Below are positions 26,614-34,941 of a stretch of DNA of 64,000 nt, piece by piece. Position 1 is the first letter of the stretch, and each line of letters begins with the position of its first letter. The DNA lies in the NCBI GenBank assembly GCA_045598325.1, contig JAZLLT010000042.1, positions 1 through 64,000 of the forward strand, read 5' to 3'. The notes beneath the pieces are model-generated. The model was given only the letters and a program-made list of their open reading frames with translations. It was not told where the DNA came from and did not search any database. Source of the DNA: RUG14130 sp045598325. Lineage in GTDB: Bacteria; Bacillota; Clostridia; Christensenellales; Aristaeellaceae. The position numbers and the translations under genes were made by a program.

Positions 26614-27888
26614 TTATGTCTCCATCATCAGGCGGATGATTTCTTTGTCGGTTTCTTCCATGCCGTTGCGGGCGAGGCGGCCGATGGTCGCGATGGTGTT
26701 TTCCACGCCCTTTCTGATGATGCCGTCGCCGCCGTAGAACTGGTTGCCGTTTTTGTACATGTTGAGCCCCAGCAGGCCCGCGTCGATGGCGGCGGCGATC
26801 TTTGCCGCGCAGCTGGCTTTGGCGCCGTCGCAGACGATGCCGCTGGTCACGGCGAGGGAATTGACCACCGTGTGGGCGATGGTGTCGAAGCGGCCGCCCT
26901 GCAGATAGGCGATGCCCGCGCCGGCTCCGCAGCCCGCGCTCACGGCTCCGCAGTACGCGCTCAGGCGGCCGATGCCGGTCTTCAGATGGATGGTCACCAG
27001 ATTGGATACGCACAGCGCCCGCAGCAGTTCCTCGCGGGTATTGCCGTTGTACTGCGCGTAGACGATGACGGGAACGCTCGCTGTGATGCCCTGATTGCCG
27101 CTGCCGGAGTTGATGATGACGGGCTTTTCGCAGCCGTTCATGCGGGCATCGCTGGCGGCTGCCGCGTATGCGCGCATTTTGTAGCCGATATCGTTTTCGC
27201 TCATGCGGAGCAGGGTCTTGCCGATATTCGCGCCGTAATCGCTGCGAAGTCCCTCGCGGGCGATCTCCATGTTATATTCGATCTGCCGCTCGAGCACCTC
27301 CCGCACATCCTCCGTATCTACGCTGTCCGCGAAGTCGATGATGCCTTCGATGGTCATGAAACCGCGGTCAACGGGGTCGGAGGTCTCTTGGGCGGTTTCC
27401 TTTTCCAGAAGCGTCACGCCGTTTTTCCGGACCGTGACGATGTTGGTGTGGTAGCCCGTGATGCGGACAAAGGAACTGTCCTCTCCGCTCCGCGCCGTGA
27501 CGCACACATCGAAGATATTGCCGGATTCACATTTGCCGACCGTGATGGGGGTATCGCGCAGATAGGCTTCGATGCGCCCGGCGCCGGAAGTCTCCGCTCC
27601 GGAGAGCACCTCCAGTTCGGCGTCTGTACGGCCGGCGATCACGCCCGCCGCGGCCGCTGCGGCAATGCCCCGAAGACCGCCGGTATGGGGGACCACCACG
27701 CTTTTCACATTTTTGATGATGTTCCCGCTCACTTCCACGAGCAGGGAAGAGGGCAGCACGCCCAGAACATCGCGCGCCTTTGCCGCCGCGTACGCGATGG
27801 CAATCGGCTCCGTGCAGCCCATGGCCGGGCGGAGCTCATCTGTCAGAATCCCGGTGTACAAACGGTATCGTTCCTCTTGCCTGTTCAT
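26614..27888 (-). CDS. cyuA: L-cysteine desulfidase family protein (CyuA/YhaM, UPF0597)
   Basis: The start at 27888 follows a GAGGGGG stretch on the minus strand; the frame extends 19 codons further into the promoter, which excludes that start. The 424-residue protein opens with 'ELRPAMGCTEPIAIAYAAAK' and has the serine-dehydratase-alpha-like blocks 'IINSGSGNQGITASVPV', 'YCGAVSAGCGAGAGIAYLQG' and 'GIVCDGAKASCAAKIA'. The conserved cysteines in these blocks would bind an oxygen-sensitive [4Fe-4S] cluster. Family enzymes break cysteine into pyruvate, ammonia and sulfide in the cytosol. It is monocistronic with its own promoter and terminator. Confidence 0.9.
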   Translation of the reverse strand: MNRQEERYRLYTGILTDELRPAMGCTEPIAIAYAAAKARDVLGVLPSSLLVEVSGNIIKNVKSVVVPHTGGLRGIAAAAAAGVIAGRTDAELEVLSGAETSGAGRIEAYLRDTPITVGKCESGNIFDVCVTARSGEDSSFVRITGYHTNIVTVRKNGVTLLEKETAQETSDPVDRGFMTIEGIIDFADSVDTEDVREVLERQIEYNMEIAREGLRSDYGANIGKTLLRMSENDIGYKMRAYAAAASDARMNGCEKPVIINSGSGNQGITASVPVIVYAQYNGNTREELLRALCVSNLVTIHLKTGIGRLSAYCGAVSAGCGAGAGIAYLQGGRFDTIAHTVVNSLAVTSGIVCDGAKASCAAKIAAAIDAGLLGLNMYKNGNQFYGGDGIIRKGVENTIATIGRLARNGMEETDKEIIRLMMET

Positions 27889-27916
27889 GGCGCGTCCCCC
27901 TCGGTTTTCTGGCGGT

Positions 27917-27945
27917 ATTATAACACAATCCCGCCTGCGAGACAA
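27917..27945 (-). promoter_or_regulatory. Promoter of the cysteine desulfidase gene
   Basis: Read on the minus strand: TTGTCT, 17 bases, TATAAT. The -10 element lies about 30 bases before the ATG at 27888. Confidence 0.8.
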
Positions 27946-27978
27946 TATGGTATGCTCATAGGGACAAAAATGTTTCCT

Positions 27979-28068
27979 GGGGAGGACAGCGCATGTAACG
28001 GAAAAATCCGCGCCGCGGCATCAACTATGCAGACGAAAAGACCGGCTTTCTGCCGGTCTTCTGCTTTG
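27979..28068. repeat. Copy B of the duplicated terminator unit, with start-stop codons
   Basis: Bases 28015-28068 repeat the unit at 26492-26544, including stem AAGACCGGC/GCCGGTCTT. On the plus strand a GGGGAGGA site (27979-27986) is followed by ATG directly joined to TAA (27993-27998). The minus-strand PLC gene ends next to this stem, which probably terminates it. Confidence 0.6.
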
Positions 28069-28069
28069 A

Positions 28070-29086
28070 TCAGGAGGCTTTTTGATTGGACGCAATGATC
28101 TTTCTGACGGCTTCTTCCTCGGGAAAATCCATCAGCACCCACCCGATGCGACTGCCCTGCGGAAGGACCGCTTCCTCCGTGAGGTAGCGGTTCGTCTTGC
28201 GGGCGGCGGCGCGGGGGCCCTGACGGAAGCCGGCGTTGCTGCTGGAATAGACGATCTTCACATCGGGTTCGACCCCGGTCTTCGCGTCGGTAAAAAAGGC
28301 TTTGCGTGATTCGTCCTGCGCTCCCGCCGAGGCGAACGCCGTTTTCAGGTAGCCGATCTTTTCATCCGCGAACACTTCCCAGTGGTTTTCATACTTGGTG
28401 AGCGTTCCGTAATCGTCGAGGAGGACGCACTTGCCGCGCACATCGCCGAGGGATGGCACGGTGCTGTCCTTCGTATAGTACACGAAGGTGCCGCCGAAAC
28501 GGGCGCCGTCTTGCGCGCCGGACGGGGGATACTCCGCCTGAAGCGCGATGAGCGCCGCCTTGACGGTGTCTCGGTTTTCCGCGTTTCCCTGCACTTCATC
28601 CGTCAGGAGAAACACTGCCGTTTCCGTAGGATGCACTTCAAGGAAACGGGCGGCGTCTTCCATCACATGGGAAAGTGTCAGGGTCTCGCCGCCGAAAAGG
28701 CGCGTGCGGCAGGTCCAGATGTCATGGCTGAGTTCCATCCCGCAGGGGTCGGACGGATCTTTCCCCGAGGGGCGCAGGCGGATATCGAATACGCGCATCC
28801 CCGCTTCCAACTGGTCAAAAATCGTTTCGTTCGTCCACTGGGTCTGCCACCAGACGCGGGAGAGGATATTGTTGGCGAAACATCCGCTGTCGTGGGTGCC
28901 GGGCAGGTTGATTTCGGACAGGGTCATCCCGTCCGGAAGATCCTTCATCCAGTCCGCGAGCGCGGGATTGTGTTCACCCTTCCTTGAGTAGCCGATGCAG
29001 AGGATGCCGAAAATGAGCACCAGCACAAGCAGGAGGCACAGCAGGCTCCTGACCGCGATCCCGAGGGCTTTTTTCAGTATTTTCAT
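28070..29086 (-). CDS. PI-PLC X-domain phosphodiesterase, membrane anchored
   Basis: A 338-residue protein with an N-terminal hydrophobic helix (about 9-33) that is probably an uncleaved anchor, placing the enzyme outside the membrane. The X domain is recognisable from 'INLPGTHDSGCF' (His65), 'RVFDIRLRPSG' and 'ELSHDIW' (His120), the two catalytic histidines of bacterial phosphatidylinositol-specific phospholipase C. The family cleaves phosphatidylinositol or related glycerophosphodiesters. The gene overlaps no neighbour and reads from the same strand as GH31, 48 bases downstream of it, so the two may be cotranscribed. Confidence 0.85.
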   Translation of the reverse strand: MKILKKALGIAVRSLLCLLLVLVLIFGILCIGYSRKGEHNPALADWMKDLPDGMTLSEINLPGTHDSGCFANNILSRVWWQTQWTNETIFDQLEAGMRVFDIRLRPSGKDPSDPCGMELSHDIWTCRTRLFGGETLTLSHVMEDAARFLEVHPTETAVFLLTDEVQGNAENRDTVKAALIALQAEYPPSGAQDGARFGGTFVYYTKDSTVPSLGDVRGKCVLLDDYGTLTKYENHWEVFADEKIGYLKTAFASAGAQDESRKAFFTDAKTGVEPDVKIVYSSSNAGFRQGPRAAARKTNRYLTEEAVLPQGSRIGWVLMDFPEEEAVRKIIASNQKAS

Positions 29087-29134
29087 TCCTTGCCTTTCCG
29101 TCCGTGTCCGCAGGCGATGAATTTTGCCGTTTCG

Positions 29135-31117
29135 TCAGTTCCGTTCAAACACCGGCATGTATTCGATGGGCGCCTGCACGGTCACCTTTCTGCCGCCATC
29201 GAAGATTTCCTTCGTGGAAGTGAGCGTCCATTTGCCTTCGGGCAGATAGACCTCGCGCGCAAACTGATTGAGGTGCAGAACGGGCGCGACCAGATATTTG
29301 CTTCCGAACATATACTGGTCGCCCAGTTCCCAGCAGACGGGATCGTCCGGGAATTCGTAGAACATGGCGCGGATGAGGGGAGAGCCGTTTTCGCTCGCCT
29401 CGTCGAAGAGATCCCTGATGTAGCCGTGCATGCCGACGCGGATATTGTAGTAGTCCCGCATGATGCGGTAGCAGTCCTCACCGTAACTCCACAGTTCGTT
29501 GGGCTGACCCGTGTGCAGATATCCGCCGCCCCAATCGCGGTCATCGAGGGCGGGGATGTCGTAGGGACCGCGGTCGCCGTGCATACGCAGTACTGCGGAA
29601 TACACCGCGAACTCATACCATCTCACCAGCAGCTGTTTGAAATCCGGATCGTTCACATCGTCGGTCATGAAGCCGCCGATGTCCGTGGTCCACCAGGGGA
29701 TGCCGGCAAGACCCATGTTGAGGCCTGCCTTCAACTGGTCGGCGAAGGACTCGAAGGTGGAGGGCACATCGCCCGACCACACTACATTTCCGTATTTCTG
29801 GGAGCCTGCCCACGCGCAGCGCAGCAGGTTCACGACGGGCTTGCCCGTCTTGACCATCTCGTCATAGAACACGCGGCTGTACATCTGCGGGTAAATATTG
29901 GAAACGGTGAGCGCGGGTCCCGCGCAGTAGCGGTAGTGGTCCCAGTCGTATACGCCGTAGTCCGGCTCGGAGTTGTCCAGCCAGTAGCCGTCGATGCCGA
30001 GGGAACCGTAATTCCGGCTGCAGACCTCCCACACATAGGCGCGGGTCTCGGGGTTGAACACATCGATCTCCACGCAGTCGCCCTGATAGTCGTAGGTCTG
30101 GTCCGCGCCGCGCTCGGTGCGGATGAGGAGCCCCCGCTCCATCATGGGATAGAAGTTTTCGCTGCGCCTGTCCACGGACGGCCACACGGACACGATGACG
30201 CGGATGCCCATCTCGTGCAGTTCATCTACCATCGCCTTGGGGTCGGGCCAGTAGGTCTTGTCGAATTTCCAGTCGCCCTGCACGGTCCAGTGGAAGAAGT
30301 CGATGACAATCTGGTCGATTTTGATGCCCTCCGCCTTGTATCTGCGGGCGACCGAAAGCACCTCGTCCTGGGTGCGGTAGCGGAGTTTGCACTGCCACAG
30401 GCCCATCAGTTCCTCGGGGAATTTGCCCGCGCGCCCCGCGGCGGCGGTGTAGTTTTCAAGGATACCTTTGGGGCCGTCTGCCGCGGTGATGAAATAGTCC
30501 ATCTCGCGGGTAGCGGAGGCGATCCACTCGGTGTAGTTGTTGCCGAAGGTCACGCGGCCTACGGCGGGGTTGTTCCAGAGGAAGCCGTAGCCCAGCGAGG
30601 ACACATAGAAGGGCACGGACGCCTGGGAGTTGCGCTGCGCCAGTTCCAGCACGCAGCCCTTCATGTCCATGCAGCCGTCCTGATACTGGCCCATGCCGAA
30701 GATCTTCTCGCCGGGATTGCTCTCGAATTTCACATTGAGGGTGTATTCGCTGCCGCCGATGATGCCCTTCCACTCGCGGTTCGTGATTTTGAGGCAGCGG
30801 CTGCTTTGGGAAATCGTGCCGCCGTAGAAGCGGAAATATTCCCGCAGGATCTTCGCGCCGTCCCGATAGAAGGTGATGACGCCCGCCTCGTTCACGGCGG
30901 CTTTGATTCTCCCGTTCACGATCTCCGCGCCGCGGTCAAGTACCTTCACTTCGGCATCGCAGGCGCATACCTGCTCGGTGAGCGCCCACACATTTCCCGT
31001 AAAGCGTCCCTCGCGGGTGCTCCTTACGCGCAGAGAATCTTTGCCCCACGGCTCGATGCGCAGGGTTTCGCCGTTTCTGCGGCACAAAAGCGCGCCGTTG
31101 TCGTTTAAAAACTGCAT
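29135..31117 (-). CDS. GH31 alpha-xylosidase / alpha-glucosidase family enzyme
   Basis: The start at 31117 is fixed by AAGGAGG seven bases upstream; the open frame runs on another 190 codons through the promoter region and is not coding there. The 660-residue protein has the N-terminal beta-sandwich, a barrel with 'IKIDQIVIDFFHWTVQGDW', and the nucleophile block 'GIDGYWLDNSEPD' (Asp381), whose form is typical for alpha-xylosidases. 'GLAGIPWWTTDIGGF' and 'LRMHGDRGP' are further family blocks. There is no signal peptide, so it acts in the cytosol. It has its own promoter next to palindromic operator boxes and is divergent from an esterase gene. Confidence 0.93.
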   Translation of the reverse strand: MQFLNDNGALLCRRNGETLRIEPWGKDSLRVRSTREGRFTGNVWALTEQVCACDAEVKVLDRGAEIVNGRIKAAVNEAGVITFYRDGAKILREYFRFYGGTISQSSRCLKITNREWKGIIGGSEYTLNVKFESNPGEKIFGMGQYQDGCMDMKGCVLELAQRNSQASVPFYVSSLGYGFLWNNPAVGRVTFGNNYTEWIASATREMDYFITAADGPKGILENYTAAAGRAGKFPEELMGLWQCKLRYRTQDEVLSVARRYKAEGIKIDQIVIDFFHWTVQGDWKFDKTYWPDPKAMVDELHEMGIRVIVSVWPSVDRRSENFYPMMERGLLIRTERGADQTYDYQGDCVEIDVFNPETRAYVWEVCSRNYGSLGIDGYWLDNSEPDYGVYDWDHYRYCAGPALTVSNIYPQMYSRVFYDEMVKTGKPVVNLLRCAWAGSQKYGNVVWSGDVPSTFESFADQLKAGLNMGLAGIPWWTTDIGGFMTDDVNDPDFKQLLVRWYEFAVYSAVLRMHGDRGPYDIPALDDRDWGGGYLHTGQPNELWSYGEDCYRIMRDYYNIRVGMHGYIRDLFDEASENGSPLIRAMFYEFPDDPVCWELGDQYMFGSKYLVAPVLHLNQFAREVYLPEGKWTLTSTKEIFDGGRKVTVQAPIEYMPVFERN

Positions 31118-31167
31118 AGCGGGTACCTCCTTGACTTGACGGCAGTATATTCCCGTTCCATGCGGGT

Positions 31168-31196
31168 ATTGTAACATTATTTTGCTGCCCGCGCAA
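31168..31196 (-). promoter_or_regulatory. Promoter of the GH31 gene
   Basis: On the minus strand TTGCGC, 17 bases, TACAAT. One GTAACATT box (31171-31178) overlaps the -10 element, placing it where a repressor would block initiation. Confidence 0.75.
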
Positions 31197-31231
31197 GGGC
31201 TTCGGGCAATGTAACTTACTTTTGTAACATT
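31171..31231. promoter_or_regulatory. Three operator-like boxes in the divergent control region
   Basis: GTAACATT at 31171-31178, AATGTAAC at 31208-31215 and GTAACATT at 31224-31231. The last two form an inverted repeat with one mismatch. They overlap the -10 of the minus-strand GH31 promoter and touch the -35 of the plus-strand esterase promoter. A related palindrome lies at 2054-2067. Confidence 0.55.
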
Positions 31232-31257
31232 GACAAACAGCCGCAGTATGGTACAAT
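31230..31257 (+). promoter_or_regulatory. Promoter of the esterase gene
   Basis: TTGACA (31230-31235), 16 bases, TACAAT (31252-31257); the ATG is at 31286 after a GGAGG site. Confidence 0.8.
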
Positions 31258-31285
31258 ATGGAAAAACGGATTTCCGGAGGCAGCT

Positions 31286-32251
31286 ATGTTCACAAATGAC
31301 ATGACTCTGCGGCAAGTGCTCTCGCAGAAGGAGATCGCGGCCATCGCGCCTTACGCCGTCAAGAATTTCGATCTGTCGGCCTGGCCGGAGTACGGGAAGA
31401 CGCTGGCGGAACTTGGGGAAAGACACTTCGGCGGCGACCTCATCCGCGGCTTTACTCGCCTGTTCAAAGCGGCGGAAAGCGGAGACTGGCTCTATCCGCT
31501 GTACACGGAAAGCGCGTGCGGAGCCGATCCCGATAAAAGATCCACGAATCTGCTGTGGCTGCCTTCCGCCGATCCCGCGGCGGATGAGCGGCCCTATATC
31601 CTCATCGTACCCGGCGGCGGATTCGTCAATGTGTGGAACCTGACCGAGGGCTGGCCCATCGCCGACCACATGAACGCCGCGGGCTATCACGCCTTCGTGC
31701 TGACCTACCGCGTCTCCTGCGAGGGTCCCATCGCCTTAAAGGAGATGGAGGATGTCGCCCGCGCCATCGAAGTCATCCGCGAAAATGCCGCGCACTTCCG
31801 CGTGAAGTGGGACCGTTATGCCATCTGCGGCTTCTCCGCGGGCGGATTCATCACCTGCCTGTGGTCTGCGGGCAGGAACGGCTATCTGAAATACGGCATG
31901 CCCAAGCCCATTGCCGCCGTGCCCGTCTATCCCTTTGTGAGCCCCGCCATGGACGGCGAAGCGGAATTTTCAAAGCAATTGTTCGGCTGTGGCCCCGATG
32001 AGACCTATGAGCGCGGCTTCGAGCCCCAGGCGGACGCGGTCAATTTCCCGCCCGCGGCGATCTTCGTCTCGGCAGGTGACGAACTGGTGCCTCCCGCCCA
32101 CAGCCGCCTGCTGAAACAGTCCCTCGAAGAAGCCGGCATCCCCGTCTATTGCGAGGAAGGTCAGGGCGGCTGCCACGGCTTCGCCGGAGGCGAGGGCATG
32201 AACATGGAAGGCTGGCCTGAGCGGATGCTCGGCTGGCTCGAAAGCCTGTAA
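31286..32251 (+). CDS. Alpha/beta hydrolase, BD-FAE/acetyl-esterase type
   Basis: A 321-residue cytosolic protein. 'ILIVPGGGFVNVWNLTEGWP' provides the oxyanion glycines, 'YAICGFSAGGFITCLW' holds nucleophile Ser184, and 'GGCHGFAGGEGM' holds the catalytic histidine. These are the marks of the carbohydrate-esterase-like branch that removes acetyl or feruloyl groups from oligosaccharides. It is divergent from GH31 with shared operator boxes, so the two probably act together on a decorated xyloglucan- or xylan-type oligosaccharide (inferred). Confidence 0.87.
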   Translation: MFTNDMTLRQVLSQKEIAAIAPYAVKNFDLSAWPEYGKTLAELGERHFGGDLIRGFTRLFKAAESGDWLYPLYTESACGADPDKRSTNLLWLPSADPAADERPYILIVPGGGFVNVWNLTEGWPIADHMNAAGYHAFVLTYRVSCEGPIALKEMEDVARAIEVIRENAAHFRVKWDRYAICGFSAGGFITCLWSAGRNGYLKYGMPKPIAAVPVYPFVSPAMDGEAEFSKQLFGCGPDETYERGFEPQADAVNFPPAAIFVSAGDELVPPAHSRLLKQSLEEAGIPVYCEEGQGGCHGFAGGEGMNMEGWPERMLGWLESL

Positions 32252-32304
32252 ACAAAACGGATACAGTCCGCATTCCCGGTGCAATTTGAAAGGACGGTCG
32301 GTTT

Positions 32305-33042
32305 ATGAACGAAACACTGAAAACCATTTTCGGCAGGAAATCCGTGCGGGTTTTCACCGAACGGGAGATCTCGCGGGAAGACAAGGATACGATATTGAAA
32401 GCGGCGGCGTCCGCGCCCTCGGCCGGGTGTCAGCAACTGTATACGATCCTGGATATCACCGATCCCGCGCTGCGGGCGCATCTGGCGGAGACCTGCGATC
32501 ATCAGCCGTTCATTGCCGAGGCGAAAATGGTGCTGATTTTCTGCGCGGACTGCTCCAAGTGGTACCGCGCGTTTCAAGCGGCAGGCTGCGAACCCCGCAT
32601 GCCCGGAGAAGGCGATCTGCTGCTTGCCGTTTCCGATGCCAACATCGCCGCCCAGAACGCGGTGCTCGCAGCCGAAAGCCTCGGCATCGGCAGTTGCTTC
32701 ATCGGGGACATCATGGAAAACTGCGAAAGCCACCGTCAAATGCTCCGTTTGCCCCGCTATGTCTTCCCGGCGGCCATGCTGGTCTTCGGCTACCCGACGG
32801 AGCAGCAGAAAACAAGGACCGCGCCCGTGCGCGCACCCATGGAGAACATCGTTTCGGAGAACGCTTATCCCGAAATGGACGAAATGTATTTCCGCGCGCT
32901 GTTCGGCGGAAAGGCGGTTGCCAGGCCCTATGAGGATTGGATGAAAGCCTTCTGCGAAAGGAAGTACAATTCCGGTTTCGCCCGCGAAATGACCCGGTCC
33001 GTCCGGGAATACCTGCGCGGGTTTGCGGATGACGAAGGCTGA
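32305..33042 (+). CDS. Nitroreductase-family FMN oxidoreductase
   Basis: A 245-residue cytosolic flavoprotein. 'IFGRKSVRVFTEREIS' at the N terminus and 'ILKAAASAPSAGCQQLYTIL' are the family's FMN-binding blocks, and 'AESLGIGSCFIGDIMEN' forms the second. The length and C-terminal extension match NADPH-flavin oxidoreductases of the NfsA/FRP branch. It follows the esterase after 53 bases and has AAGGA-type initiation sequence; it may be cotranscribed or a separate redox housekeeping gene. Confidence 0.88.
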   Translation: MNETLKTIFGRKSVRVFTEREISREDKDTILKAAASAPSAGCQQLYTILDITDPALRAHLAETCDHQPFIAEAKMVLIFCADCSKWYRAFQAAGCEPRMPGEGDLLLAVSDANIAAQNAVLAAESLGIGSCFIGDIMENCESHRQMLRLPRYVFPAAMLVFGYPTEQQKTRTAPVRAPMENIVSENAYPEMDEMYFRALFGGKAVARPYEDWMKAFCERKYNSGFAREMTRSVREYLRGFADDEG

Positions 33043-33064
33043 ATGCAAGGCTCTGTCTGATATA

Positions 33065-33120
33065 AGCGGTGTTTTGCCGCTCAAAAACACATCGCCGCGA
33101 GGAGAAATCTCACGGCGATG
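33065..33120. terminator. Two hairpins between convergent genes
   Basis: First stem AGCGG/CCGCT (33065-33081) followed by CAAAAAC; second stem CATCGCCG/CGGCGATG (33090-33120) with an imperfect inner helix. They lie in the 150-base gap between the nitroreductase and the convergent CstA-like gene; the A-rich side suits termination of the minus-strand transcript. Confidence 0.6.
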
Positions 33121-33194
33121 CGCTGTTTATTGTCACTTTGGAAGTAAACCTTTAGCGGTCATAAACGAAAGACCAATCGGTTTTGCGGGAACGG

Positions 33195-34631
33195 TTACCG
33201 GAGTTTTTTGCGTTCCGTTCTCGAAAATATGCCGGCAAACAGTATGGCGCCGAAGATCCCGAGAATGACCGAAATCAGATATCCGGCATTTCCGGCAATC
33301 CCCATCTGCGCCCAGAGAGCGCCCAGACATTCCGGCGCGGCAAAGAAATAGGTTATGACGATTGCCGACATGAACATGGCGGGAATGGCTGTATACAGAT
33401 AGTTCCTGCCCTCCCGCTTGAGATATACGGAGAATGTCCAGAGCGCGATCATGGCAAGCGTCTGGTTTGACCAGGAGAAGTATCTCCAGACGATATTGTA
33501 ATTCATGCCGCAGATCACGCATCCCGCTCCCAAAAGCGGGATCGTAAGAAGCAGCCGGTTTCCGATTTTCGACTGATCCAGTTTGAACCAGTCGGCAAGC
33601 GTCAGTCTGGCGGATCTGTACGCGGTATCACCCGAGGAAATCGGGCAAATGATAACACCGATCAGTGCGAGCAGACTGCCGGCTTTGCCCATCGTGGTCC
33701 GGCAGATATTATAAACCACGGTATTGCATCCTCCGCCTGCGTCAAGCAGCGCCTGACTGCTCTCATAGCAGGTCACTCCCGCGGCAGCCCATACAAGCGC
33801 GATGATTCCTTCCGCGATCATTGCCCCGTAAAAGACCGTTCTTCCGTGCTTTTCGGAGCGGATGCATCTTGCCATCATGGGCGACTGGGTCGCGTGAAAT
33901 CCCGAAATCGCGCCGCATGCGACTGTTATGAACATGAACGGCCATACGCTCGTATTCTCACAGTGCAGGTTTGCAAAGTTGTTCCATACTTCCGGCATCA
34001 CGAACCTGCCCGAAAACAGCATGGAACCGGACACGCCCAATGCCATTATGATAAGGCAAGCGCCGAACAGCGGATAGATCCGTCCGATGACCCTGTCGAT
34101 CGGCACGAATGTCGCGACAAAATAGTACGCGATGATGATCCACAGCCACGCGCTTTTGCCAACCGTGCCGTTTGTCAGGATATCGAGAAGTCCGGCAGGT
34201 CCGGTCGTAAACACGACACCGCACATAACAAGCAAAACCACGGAGAATACGCGCATCACCTGCCGCATGCCGTTGCCGAGGTAATGCCCCGTAAGTTCGG
34301 AGATACTCGCTCCGTTATGCCGCATCGAAAGCATCCCGCAAAAGAAGTCATGCACCGAACCGGCAAAAATGCAGCCGAAAACGATCCACAGGTATACGAC
34401 CGGACCGAACAGCGCGCCGCCCAGAGCACCGAAAATCGGGCCCGTTCCCGCGATGTTCAGCAGTTGGATCATGAATACCTTCCAAGTGGGCATCGGTATA
34501 TAATCCACGCCGTCATTGATCATAGCGGCAGGCGTCTGCCGGTCATCCGGACCGAAAACTTTCTCGATGATCCGGCTGTATATATAATACCCGGCTATCA
34601 ATATGATAACCGATATGAGAAAACTGTACAT
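33195..34631 (-). CDS. cstA: CstA-family peptide/pyruvate transporter
   Basis: I place the start at 34631 (478 residues) because GAGG lies upstream and the membrane helix begins at once ('MYSFLISVIILIAGYYIYSRI'); an ATG-like codon ten residues earlier lacks a site. The protein has about 12 predicted helices and the CstA blocks 'FGPDDRQTPAAMINDGVDY', 'QLLNIAGTGPIFGALGGALFG' and 'FHATQSPMMARCI'. It lacks the long C-terminal extension of E. coli CstA (about 700 residues), as do other clostridial members. It probably takes up pyruvate or peptides under carbon limitation. It has its own promoter. Confidence 0.9.
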   Translation of the reverse strand: MYSFLISVIILIAGYYIYSRIIEKVFGPDDRQTPAAMINDGVDYIPMPTWKVFMIQLLNIAGTGPIFGALGGALFGPVVYLWIVFGCIFAGSVHDFFCGMLSMRHNGASISELTGHYLGNGMRQVMRVFSVVLLVMCGVVFTTGPAGLLDILTNGTVGKSAWLWIIIAYYFVATFVPIDRVIGRIYPLFGACLIIMALGVSGSMLFSGRFVMPEVWNNFANLHCENTSVWPFMFITVACGAISGFHATQSPMMARCIRSEKHGRTVFYGAMIAEGIIALVWAAAGVTCYESSQALLDAGGGCNTVVYNICRTTMGKAGSLLALIGVIICPISSGDTAYRSARLTLADWFKLDQSKIGNRLLLTIPLLGAGCVICGMNYNIVWRYFSWSNQTLAMIALWTFSVYLKREGRNYLYTAIPAMFMSAIVITYFFAAPECLGALWAQMGIAGNAGYLISVILGIFGAILFAGIFSRTERKKLR

Positions 34632-34738
34632 GTCGCTAAACCTCGGTATCAGGACCGGCATTCACATGCCGTTTCGTCTGCGCATTCTGTTTAATCAGCA
34701 GCGCCGCCGTCTCCTTATCTATCCTTCTGCATACTATG

Positions 34739-34767
34739 ATTTTACTACAGCTTCCCCGATTGCGCAA
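34739..34767 (-). promoter_or_regulatory. Promoter of the CstA-like gene
   Basis: Minus strand: TTGCGC, 17 bases, TAAAAT. It leaves an untranslated leader of about 100 bases, which holds a small GGCAT/ATGCC hairpin but no structure I can identify. The 34632-34941 gap otherwise contains only this and the divergent promoter. Confidence 0.75.
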
Positions 34768-34897
34768 GGGTGAAAATTGATTGCTATGCGTTTGAAGCCA
34801 TGCCGTTTTTTCCGCGGCGGACAGGCGAAGCTCCGGCGCTTTGCGGACTCGCGGAGGGCAGTGCTTAAATTGCAACTCATGTTTGCGGGATATTCCA

Positions 34898-34926
34898 TTG
34901 CGCGCGGGGGCGCAAATATGTATAAT
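34898..34926 (+). promoter_or_regulatory. Promoter of the second AraC-type regulator
   Basis: TTGCGC (34898-34903), 17 bases, TATAAT (34921-34926). Transcription would start only about nine bases before the ATG at 34942, leaving almost no leader. Confidence 0.75.
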
Positions 34927-34941
34927 ACAAACTGAGAATTT

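Noticed and set aside
31118..31690. N-terminal extension of the GH31 frame by 190 codons
   Set aside because: The extension runs through two divergent promoters and into the esterase gene; AAGGAGG before 31117 fixes the start.
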